Assembly (NCBI GenBank): GCA_964553405.1
Contig: CAZKLS010000152.1
Location: forward strand, 1 to 5,785
From: DATIRA01 sp964553405
Lineage (GTDB): Bacteria; Pseudomonadota; Gammaproteobacteria; Steroidobacterales; Steroidobacteraceae
Direction: 5' to 3'
DNA: 5,785 bases
Shown one piece after another: positions 1 to 4,681 of the stretch (positions are counted from its first letter, which is position 1; each line of letters starts with the position of its first letter). Made by a program: the position numbers and the translations under genes. The notes beneath the pieces are model-generated. The model worked only from the letters and a program-made list of their open reading frames with translations, was not told where the DNA came from and ran no database searches.

Positions 1-1322
1 CCGCGCGCCGACAGGAACAGCTCCGCGTGCTGAAGGCGGTCGGTGAAGATCGCCGAGGACAGGCCGTGGTCGACAGCGTTGTGCATGGCCAGCGCCTCGT
101 CGAGCGTCCGGAACGGAATCAGGTACAGGATCGGGCCGAAGGTCTCGGTGCGGACGATGTCCCAGTCGGCTTCGGCGCGCACGATCGTCGGCTCGACGAA
201 GTGGCCGGGCCCGTCGATGCGACGCCCGCCGGTCAGCACGGTCCCGCCGGAGCCGGTGGCGGTGGACACCGCCTGCTCGAAGCGCCGCACCGCGGCATCG
301 TCGATCAGCGGGCCCATCAGCGTTCCCTCCGCCAGCGGATCGCCGATGCGGACCTGGCGGTAGGCCGCCACCAGGCGTCGCTCGAGCTCCTCGGCGCGCG
401 ACTCGTGGACGAACACCCGGCGCGTGCTGGTGCAGCGCTGGCCGGCGGTGCCGACCGCGCCGAAGACGATCGCCGGGACGGCCAGCGCGAGGTCGGCGAA
501 TTCGTCCACGATGATCGCGTTGTTGCCGCCGAGCTCGAGCAGGCACTTGCCGAGTCGTCGCGCCACCCGCTCCGATACGTCACGGCCCACGGCCGTGGAG
601 CCCGTGAACGAAACGAGGCCCACCCGGCGGTCCTCCACGAAGCGTGTCGCGAGCGACGTGCCCGCGTCGATGAACAGCTGGAATATCCCCGGGAAGCCGT
701 GGCGCTCCATGACGCGGTTGCAGACGTGCTGAACCGCGACGGCGCAGAGCGGCGTCTTCGGCGACGGCTTCCAGACGCTGACGTTGCCGCAGACCGCGGC
801 CAGGAACGCGTTCCAGGACCACACCGCCACCGGGAAGTTGAACGCGCTGATGATCCCGACCACGCCGAGCGGATGCCACTGCTCGAACATGCGATGGTCC
901 GGCCGCTCGGAATGCATGCTGAGCCCGTAAAGCATCCGCGACTGGCCGACGGCGAAGTCGGCGATGTCGATCATCTCCTGCACTTCGCCGTCGCCCTCGG
1001 CCTTGATCTTGCCCATCTCCAGCGCGACGAGGCTGCCGAGGTCGGACTTCAGCCGTCGCAGTTCCTCGCCGACCAGGCGCACCGCCTCGCCGCGCTTCGG
1101 CGCCGGTACCTTGACCCACTCGCGGGCCGCGTCCTGCGCCGCGGCGATCACCTGCTCATAGCCCGCCGGGGTCGTCGCGGCGACGCTCGCGATCAGTTCG
1201 CCGGTCGCCGGGCTGATCGAGTCGATGCGCGCGGCCGCGGGGTCCTCCAGCCAGCCGCCGTGCGAGGCCCAGGTGCCGCAGTTCCCGGACTGCAGGCCCA
1301 GTCGTTCGAGAAGCTCTTTCAT
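1..1322 (-). CDS. amaB: Alpha-aminoadipic semialdehyde / L-piperideine-6-carboxylate dehydrogenase (antiquitin, ALDH7 family), 3' end cut by window edge
   Basis: NAD-dependent cytosolic aldehyde dehydrogenase that oxidises alpha-aminoadipic semialdehyde (in equilibrium with piperideine-6-carboxylate) to alpha-aminoadipate in lysine catabolism. The visible 440 codons carry the full catalytic set: FNFP with Asn162, WKPS with Lys185, the nucleotide-site FTGSTAVG at 239-246, ELGGNN with general base Glu263, GTAGQRC with nucleophile Cys297, and ETFGPI with Glu393. The antiquitin subfamily is supported by GQRCTSTRR around the cysteine and by the EMGKI...GEVQE segment at 102-116. Glu116 and Arg296 line up with the two residues reported to hold the aminoadipate head group in human ALDH7A1 (Glu121 and Arg301, from memory). 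The family is about 500-510 residues, so roughly 60-70 C-terminal residues lie beyond base 1. The ATG overlaps the stop of the upstream saccharopine dehydrogenase-family gene and is preceded by a perfect AGGAGG, so the start is secure and the two genes form one operon. The paralogue name (amaB/pcd) is less certain than the family. Confidence 0.93.
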   Translation of the reverse strand, partial: MKELLERLGLQSGNCGTWASHGGWLEDPAAARIDSISPATGELIASVAATTPAGYEQVIAAAQDAAREWVKVPAPKRGEAVRLVGEELRRLKSDLGSLVALEMGKIKAEGDGEVQEMIDIADFAVGQSRMLYGLSMHSERPDHRMFEQWHPLGVVGIISAFNFPVAVWSWNAFLAAVCGNVSVWKPSPKTPLCAVAVQHVCNRVMERHGFPGIFQLFIDAGTSLATRFVEDRRVGLVSFTGSTAVGRDVSERVARRLGKCLLELGGNNAIIVDEFADLALAVPAIVFGAVGTAGQRCTSTRRVFVHESRAEELERRLVAAYRQVRIGDPLAEGTLMGPLIDDAAVRRFEQAVSTATGSGGTVLTGGRRIDGPGHFVEPTIVRAEADWDIVRTETFGPILYLIPFRTLDEALAMHNAVDHGLSSAIFTDRLQHAELFLSAR

Positions 1323-2491
1323 CACAGTGCCTCCTGTGCGATGCGCTGGTGGCCGGTGCGGCCTTCGACGACCAGCCGGGACGAGACTTCCTTGGAGCCG
1401 CCGTCCACGTAGTGACGACCGAAGCGGTTATCGAGCACGTCCTCGAGCCGGAAGTCCTCCTGCCGGACGAAGCCGGAGTAGCGCCCGGGATTCGCCAGCA
1501 CCAGGTCCACGACCGCGGCGATGCCGGAGGCCGTCGTCACCTGGATCGCGGACCAGAGCCGGCCCGCGACCACCTGCGGATAGATCTTGCTGACGTAGTT
1601 CTCCTCGCGGAGCTCGCCGTCCTGGCTTCCGGAGACGGCGACGTAGACGATCACGACGTCCTGCAGCGTCTGCGGCACCGCGTTCTCGAGGATGCGCTTC
1701 AGCGTCTGGCGATCGTGGTTCAGCTTCAGGTCGTTCATCAGCAGCCGCATCTGCGCGCAGTGCCCGGGGTAGCGCATCGTCTTGTAGTCCATGCTCTGCA
1801 CCCGGGCGCCGTAGCTGTCCGCCAGCGAGCCGAGGCCGCCGGACGTGTTGAAAGCCTCGTACGGCGTGCCGTCGATCTCGATCTCCTCGAGTCCCTCGAG
1901 TGGGGCCACCTCAATGGCCCGGCCGTCGACCACGGCCTCGCAGGGATTGCCGTACTCATTGATCAGCCCCTCGGTGGACCAGGTCAGCGAGTACTTGAGC
2001 ACGTTGTTCGGATGCTGGGGCAGGGCGCCGACGCGCAGCTTGACGCTGCGCAGCTCGTCGAAATGGCCGATCAGCGCGTTCGCGGCGATGCTGACGAATC
2101 CCGGCGCCAGCCCGCACTGCGGGACGAAGGCCCGGTCGGCGCCGGCGGCGAGCTCCCGGACGGCCCGCGTGACCGCGACGTCCTCGGTCAGGTCGAAGTA
2201 GTGGGCACCGGCAGCCCGCGCCGCCTCGGCCACCGCGACGTTGCAGTAATAGGGCAGGCTCGAGATCACGGCGTCCACCGGATGCTCCCGCAGCTGCCTG
2301 GCCAGCGCCTGCGGATCCCGGGCGTCGAGTCCGTGGGCGTGCAGCCGCGCGAGCCCGTGCGCGTCGACGACGGCGCGCGCGATCTTCGGGTCCACGTCGG
2401 CGACGTGCACCTCGTAGTCGCCGGACTCGCCGAGCAATCCCGAGATCAGCGCGCCGATCTTCCCGGCGCCGAGAATGAGTACCTTGTGCAT
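1322..2491 (-). CDS. Saccharopine dehydrogenase-family oxidoreductase (Lys9-like; saccharopine dehydrogenase or L-lysine 6-dehydrogenase)
   Basis: A 389-residue NAD(P)-dependent oxidoreductase expected to produce alpha-aminoadipic semialdehyde, either by splitting saccharopine (releasing glutamate) or by direct oxidation of the lysine 6-amino group. The N-terminus is a Rossmann fold: GAGKIG at 8-13 and an acidic residue at the second strand end (Asp32), which favours NAD. Family motifs follow: SSLPYYCN at 77-84, DLTED at 100-104, PQCGLAPG at 124-131, EAFNTSGG at 212-219 and YKTMRYPGH at 236-244. The ATG at 2491 puts the Rossmann motif at the expected position and has GGAG eight bases upstream. 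The frame stays open further upstream, but that extension is low-complexity and runs into the divergent gene. The length fits single-domain enzymes; no lysine-ketoglutarate reductase domain is fused. The gene heads an operon with the semialdehyde dehydrogenase, which consumes its product. The family call is firm; the choice between the two reactions is open. Confidence 0.9.
   Translation of the reverse strand: MHKVLILGAGKIGALISGLLGESGDYEVHVADVDPKIARAVVDAHGLARLHAHGLDARDPQALARQLREHPVDAVISSLPYYCNVAVAEAARAAGAHYFDLTEDVAVTRAVRELAAGADRAFVPQCGLAPGFVSIAANALIGHFDELRSVKLRVGALPQHPNNVLKYSLTWSTEGLINEYGNPCEAVVDGRAIEVAPLEGLEEIEIDGTPYEAFNTSGGLGSLADSYGARVQSMDYKTMRYPGHCAQMRLLMNDLKLNHDRQTLKRILENAVPQTLQDVVIVYVAVSGSQDGELREENYVSKIYPQVVAGRLWSAIQVTTASGIAAVVDLVLANPGRYSGFVRQEDFRLEDVLDNRFGRHYVDGGSKEVSSRLVVEGRTGHQRIAQEAL
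1330..1335 (-). promoter_or_regulatory. Ribosome binding site of the semialdehyde dehydrogenase gene
   Basis: On the minus strand this reads AGGAGG, a perfect Shine-Dalgarno core seven bases before the ATG at 1322. It lies inside the last codons of the upstream gene. With the TGATG stop/start overlap at 1324-1320, it suggests translational coupling combined with strong independent initiation. Confidence 0.85.
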
Positions 2492-2499
2492 CGCATGGG

Positions 2500-2503
2500 C
2501 TCC
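2500..2503 (-). promoter_or_regulatory. Ribosome binding site of the saccharopine dehydrogenase-family gene
   Basis: Minus-strand GGAG eight bases before the ATG at 2491. It decides the start in favour of the 389-residue form over the longer open frame that begins at 2686 inside the neighbouring gene. Confidence 0.7.
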
Positions 2504-2514
2504 GTATTGCTTGC

Positions 2515-2539
2515 CCGGTCCGGGCCGTGCCGGGACCGG
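2515..2539 (-). promoter_or_regulatory. GC-rich hairpin in the presumed 5' leader of the lysine-catabolism operon
   Basis: CCGGTCC (2515-2521) pairs perfectly with GGACCGG (2533-2539) around an 11-base loop. On the minus strand it ends about 24 bases before the start codon and just upstream of the GGAG. It could modulate translation or be incidental GC-rich structure. No run of T follows, so it is not a standard intrinsic terminator. Confidence 0.35.
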
Positions 2540-2560
2540 AACAGGTATGACAGGGTCGCG

Positions 2561-2589
2561 ATTCTGACGAATGGCGTGCGCACAGTCAC
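2561..2589 (-). promoter_or_regulatory. Candidate sigma-70-type promoter for the lysine-catabolism operon
   Basis: On the minus strand, GTGACT (2589-2584) is followed after 17 bases by CAGAAT (2566-2561). Each hexamer matches four of six consensus bases with ideal spacing. The implied transcript start near 2554 leaves a leader of about 60 bases that includes the hairpin at 2515-2539. The match is weak enough that chance cannot be excluded. Confidence 0.3.
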
Positions 2590-2596
2590 ATGGCGT
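2571..2596. repeat. Palindrome GTGCGCAC flanked by ATGGCGT direct repeats in the divergent promoter region
   Basis: An 8-bp perfect palindrome GTGCGCAC occupies 2576-2583. A 7-bp direct repeat ATGGCGT occurs at 2571-2577 and 2590-2596, a 19-bp period. The cluster sits within and beside the candidate minus-strand promoter, where an operator could act. No specific regulator can be named from it. Confidence 0.3.
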
Positions 2597-2601
2597 TTCT
2601 T

Positions 2602-2612
2602 TTGCGGTGCAA
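2602..2612. promoter_or_regulatory. Inverted repeat TTGC-N3-GCAA, possible operator (copy 1)
   Basis: TTGC (2602-2605), spacer GGT, GCAA (2609-2612). The arms extend by one more base pair on each side (T2601 with A2613), giving TTTGC-N3-GCAAA. It lies 22 bases before the DAHP synthase start, overlapping the best -35-like hexamer for that gene (TTGCGG, 2602-2607), and upstream of the divergent minus-strand promoter candidate. A second copy lies at 4613-4623. Confidence 0.4.
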
Positions 2613-2622
2613 AGATCCGCGC

Positions 2623-2628
2623 TAGGAT
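2623..2628 (+). promoter_or_regulatory. AGGA ribosome binding site, or TAGGAT -10 element, of the DAHP synthase gene
   Basis: AGGA at 2624-2627 is seven bases before the ATG at 2635, a good Shine-Dalgarno match. The same bases read as TAGGAT (2623-2628), four of six matches to a -10 box, which would start transcription at or next to the ATG. The first reading is more likely. The only -35 partner in view (TTGCGG) would give a short 15-base spacer. Confidence 0.6.
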
Positions 2629-2634
2629 TGCCGG

Positions 2635-3990
2635 ATGACCCAGCTGCCGCCCCAACCAGCGTGGACCCCCACGAGCTGGACGACACGCCCCGCCCGCCAG
2701 CAGCCGAGCTATCGGGATGCCGACGCGCTGGCGCGGGTCGTCGCTGAGCTGTCGCGGCTGCCGCCGATCGTCGTTTCCTGGGAAATCGAGTCGCTGCGCC
2801 AGGACATCGCCGAGGCGCAGCAGGGCAGGCGGTTCATGCTTCAGGGCGGCGACTGCGCCGAGTCGTTTTCGGACTGCGAGTCGGGGCAGATCGCCCGGCA
2901 GCTGAAGATCCTGCTGCAGATGAGCCTGGTGCTGCTGCACGGCCTGAAGAAGCCGATCATCCGCGTGGGGCGCTTCGCGGGACAGTACGCGAAGCCCCGC
3001 TCCGACGACCACGAGACCCGCGACGGCGTCGCGCTGCCGAGCTACCGGGGCGACCTGGTCAACCGGCGCGGATTCTCGCCGGACGAGCGGGAGCCCGACC
3101 CCGAGCTGCTGCTCAGGGGCTATGAGCGTGCCGCGCTGACGCTGAACTTCATCCGCGCGCTGGTGGACGGCGGATTCGCGGACCTGCATCACCCCGAGTA
3201 CTGGGACCTCGGCTTCATGCAGCACTCGCCGCTCAGGGACCGCTACCAGCACATCGTCGAGGCGATCTCCGACTCGCTCGACTTCTTCGAGGCGATGAGC
3301 GGCAGCCACGTGCACGAGGCGAGCCGCGCGCCGTTCTACTCGAGCCACGAGGCGCTGCACCTGCTTTACGAGCAGGCCCAGACCCGCTACATCGAGCGCC
3401 AGCAGCGCTGGTACAACCTCTCGACGCACCTGCCCTGGATCGGGATGCGGACGGCAGGACTCGACGAAGCCCACGTCGAGTATTGCCGTGGAATCTCCAA
3501 TCCGGTCGGCGTCAAGATCGGGCCGTCCATGGACGCCGCGCTGGTCACCGGCCTGTGCGAAACGCTGAATCCCGGCCGCGAGCCCGGACGGCTGGTGCTG
3601 ATCCACCGGATGGGCGCGGACAAGGTCGAGTCACGGCTGCCGGCGCTGGTCGAGGCGGTGCGCGCGACCGGCATCCCGGTGCTCTGGGTCTGCGACCCGA
3701 TGCACGGCAACACCGAGACGATCGGTTCCGGCGTCAAGACCCGTCGCTTCGACAAGATCGTCGCCGAGCTGGAAAGCGCCTTCCGGGTGCACCAGGAACT
3801 CGGCAGTCACCTCGGTGGCGTGCATTTCGAGCTGACCGGCGAAGACGTCACGGAATGCACCGGCGGAGCGCGGGGGCTCGCCGACGCGGACCTCGCGCGG
3901 GCCTACCGCTCCCAGGTGGACCCGCGGCTCAACTACGAGCAGGCCCTCGAGCTCGCGATGCGGATCGCGAACTACGCCCGGTCCGGTTGA
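2635..3990 (+). CDS. aroG: Class II (plant-like) 3-deoxy-D-arabino-heptulosonate-7-phosphate synthase
   Basis: Cytosolic metal-dependent enzyme condensing phosphoenolpyruvate with erythrose 4-phosphate, the first and usually feedback-controlled step of the shikimate pathway. The 451-residue product aligns almost end to end with the Mycobacterium tuberculosis class II enzyme as I recall it (462 residues), lacking about a dozen N-terminal residues. Metal ligands are Cys74 (in MLQGGDCAESF), His357 (DPMHGNT), Glu399 (HFELTGE) and Asp429 (VDPRLN). Substrate-binding residues include Arg113 (VGRFAGQYAKPRS), Arg272, Lys294 (VKIGP) and Arg325 (HRMG). Two departures from that enzyme are Met271 in WIGMRT, where I expect Glu, and Val428 in place of a cysteine just before the Asp ligand. 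The AGGA at 2624-2627 supports the start. The gene is transcribed divergently from the lysine-catabolism operon, and its last 62 bases overlap the convergent rluE. The class is certain. The paralogue letter and the allosteric effector cannot be read from the sequence. Confidence 0.96.
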   Translation: MTQLPPQPAWTPTSWTTRPARQQPSYRDADALARVVAELSRLPPIVVSWEIESLRQDIAEAQQGRRFMLQGGDCAESFSDCESGQIARQLKILLQMSLVLLHGLKKPIIRVGRFAGQYAKPRSDDHETRDGVALPSYRGDLVNRRGFSPDEREPDPELLLRGYERAALTLNFIRALVDGGFADLHHPEYWDLGFMQHSPLRDRYQHIVEAISDSLDFFEAMSGSHVHEASRAPFYSSHEALHLLYEQAQTRYIERQQRWYNLSTHLPWIGMRTAGLDEAHVEYCRGISNPVGVKIGPSMDAALVTGLCETLNPGREPGRLVLIHRMGADKVESRLPALVEAVRATGIPVLWVCDPMHGNTETIGSGVKTRRFDKIVAELESAFRVHQELGSHLGGVHFELTGEDVTECTGGARGLADADLARAYRSQVDPRLNYEQALELAMRIANYARSG

Positions 3991-4564
3991 GCGGACGGGC
4001 CGCCGACAGCACGCGCTCGGCTTCGGCTCGCGGCACTTCGCGCCACTCGCCCGGGCCGAGCCCCTCGACGGTCCACGGCCCGATGGCGGAGCGCACGAGC
4101 CGCAGCGTGGGATGCCCCACCGCCGCGGTCATCCGGCGCACCTGCCGGTTGCGTCCCTCGCTGAGCCGCAGCTCGAGCCAGGCGGTCGGTATGGCCTTGC
4201 GAGTGCGGATCGGCGGGGTCCGTTCCCAGAGCCACCCCGGGGCCTCGACGGGCCGGACCCCGGCCGGAAGCGTCACGCCGTCGTTCAGTTCGACACCCTG
4301 CCTGAGCCGCTGCAGCGCGGGCTCTGCGGGCTCTCCCTCGACCTGCACGAGGTAGGTCTTCGCAAAAGCAGAGCCGGGCTGGCTGATCCGCGCCTGCCAG
4401 GGTCCGAAATCGGTCAGCGCCATCAGGCCCTCGCTGTCGAAGTCGAGCCGGCCCGCCGGGTAGACGCCGCGGAGGGGCAGGAAATCCCGCAGGCAACGAC
4501 GGCCGTCGCTGGCGCTGAACTGGGGCAGCACCTGGTACGGTTTGTTGAGCAGAATCAGCCGCAT
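3929..4564 (-). CDS. rluE: 23S rRNA pseudouridine synthase, RluE type (RsuA/RluB/E/F family)
   Basis: Converts a specific uridine in 23S rRNA (U2457 in E. coli numbering, near the peptidyl-transferase centre) to pseudouridine. The 211-residue protein follows E. coli RluE closely: LNKPYQVLPQF at 6-16, GVYPAGRLDFDSEGL at 33-47 with catalytic Asp41, KTYLVQVEG at 69-77, LNDGVTLPAG at 93-102, WLWERTPPIR at 111-120, EGRNRQVRRMTAAVGHPTLRL at 136-156, and GEWREV near 172-177, where the E. coli protein ends. There is no S4 RNA-binding domain, as in RluE. The first Met lies directly before the conserved LILLNKPY segment. No Shine-Dalgarno is visible, and a TAATTT box sits six bases upstream, so a leaderless message is possible. 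About 34 residues follow the conserved end; the last ~20 are rich in Ser, Arg and Ala and are encoded antisense to the DAHP synthase C-terminus, so the tail is probably non-essential. Confidence 0.94.
   Translation of the reverse strand: MRLILLNKPYQVLPQFSASDGRRCLRDFLPLRGVYPAGRLDFDSEGLMALTDFGPWQARISQPGSAFAKTYLVQVEGEPAEPALQRLRQGVELNDGVTLPAGVRPVEAPGWLWERTPPIRTRKAIPTAWLELRLSEGRNRQVRRMTAAVGHPTLRLVRSAIGPWTVEGLGPGEWREVPRAEAERVLSAARPLNRTGRSSRSASRARGPARS
3976..4000. terminator. GC-rich hairpin spanning the DAHP synthase stop codon (no T-tract)
   Basis: GCCCG and TCCG (3976-3985, one bulged G at 3981) pair with CGGA and CGGGC (3992-4000), leaving a six-base loop that contains the stop codon. This gives nine base pairs at the end of a gene with no room for a conventional terminator. 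Neither strand has a T-run after the stem, so it is a weak terminator or a 3'-end stabilising structure at best. It also lies within rluE coding sequence. Confidence 0.3.
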
Positions 4565-4570
4565 CGTGGA

Positions 4571-4576
4571 AAATTA
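4571..4576 (-). promoter_or_regulatory. Possible -10 element of rluE (leaderless start)
   Basis: Minus-strand TAATTT ends six bases before the rluE ATG. It matches the T1, A2 and T6 positions of a -10 box in otherwise GC-rich sequence. With no ribosome binding site in front of rluE, transcription starting at or next to the ATG is plausible. No convincing -35 is seen. Confidence 0.3.
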
Positions 4577-4579
4577 CGC

Positions 4580-4609
4580 TTGCCCCGGCCTGCACGCGAA
4601 GTCTATTCT
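4580..4609 (+). promoter_or_regulatory. aceB: Candidate sigma-70-type promoter of aceB
   Basis: TTGCCC (4580-4585), an 18-base spacer, then TATTCT (4604-4609), with four of six matches in each hexamer. The implied start near 4616 falls inside the inverted repeat at 4613-4623 and gives a leader of about 66 bases. It lies almost back to back with the putative rluE -10 element, so the two divergent promoters may interfere. Confidence 0.4.
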
Positions 4610-4612
4610 CTA

Positions 4613-4623
4613 TTGCATTGCAA
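4613..4623. promoter_or_regulatory. Inverted repeat TTGC-N3-GCAA, possible operator (copy 2)
   Basis: TTGC (4613-4616), spacer ATT, GCAA (4620-4623); with the inner A-T pair it is the odd palindrome TTGCA-T-TGCAA. It sits at the predicted aceB transcription start, a typical repressor position. It has the same arms and spacing as the repeat at 2602-2612. TTTGCAAA-like sites are known for the RamB/ScfR regulators of acetate and glyoxylate genes in actinobacteria, but the resemblance is partial and I do not assign it to them. Confidence 0.4.
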
Positions 4624-4627
4624 CATC

Positions 4628-4664
4628 GCGCCCGGGGCGCGCAGACGTGCGCTCGGGCGCGCAC
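4628..4664 (+). repeat. Two short GC inverted repeats in the presumed aceB leader
   Basis: GCGCC (4628-4632) pairs with GGCGC (4636-4640) over a three-base loop. GTGCGC (4647-4652) pairs with GCGCAC (4659-4664) over a six-base loop. Both lie between the candidate transcript start and the ribosome binding site. They may fold in the mRNA leader, but GC-rich DNA gives such stems by chance, and no T-run or alternative pairing is obvious. Confidence 0.25.
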
Positions 4665-4671
4665 CCAGCCT

Positions 4672-4675
4672 GGAG
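4672..4675 (+). promoter_or_regulatory. aceB: Ribosome binding site that fixes the TTG start of aceB
   Basis: GGAG six bases before the TTG at 4682. No ATG or GTG lies in frame nearby and the frame is open upstream, so this site is the main reason for choosing the TTG. Confidence 0.75.
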
Positions 4676-4681
4676 TCTGCC

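Noticed and set aside
27..1412. Open frame of 461 codons on the plus strand opposite the aldehyde dehydrogenase
   Set aside because: It is a shadow of GC-rich coding sequence: the product is a low-complexity Arg/Ala/Asp/His mixture without a recognisable fold, while the opposite strand encodes a complete ALDH7 catalytic set.
1349..2638. Open frame of 429 codons on the plus strand opposite the saccharopine dehydrogenase-family gene
   Set aside because: It is antisense to a gene with clear family motifs along its full length; its own translation is compositionally biased and resembles no family I know.
2492..2686. 65-residue N-terminal extension of the saccharopine dehydrogenase-family protein from an ATG at 2686
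   Set aside because: It would start inside the DAHP synthase gene, has no family similarity, and would place the Rossmann motif far from the N-terminus; the ATG at 2491 has its own ribosome binding site.
2446..3606. Open frame of 386 codons on the minus strand opposite DAHP synthase
   Set aside because: It lies opposite conserved catalytic segments, is rich in Arg, Val, Leu and Ala without motifs, and also overlaps the start of the real minus-strand operon in another frame.
3976..4000. Strong intrinsic terminator between the convergent genes
   Set aside because: A nine-pair hairpin exists, but no T-run follows on either strand and it lies within coding sequence, so it is reported only as a low-confidence structure.
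3483..4355. Open frame of 290 codons on the plus strand running from DAHP synthase into the rluE region
   Set aside because: Its first part is a shifted frame of DAHP synthase and the rest is antisense to rluE; the composition is Arg/Ala/Gly-rich with no motifs.
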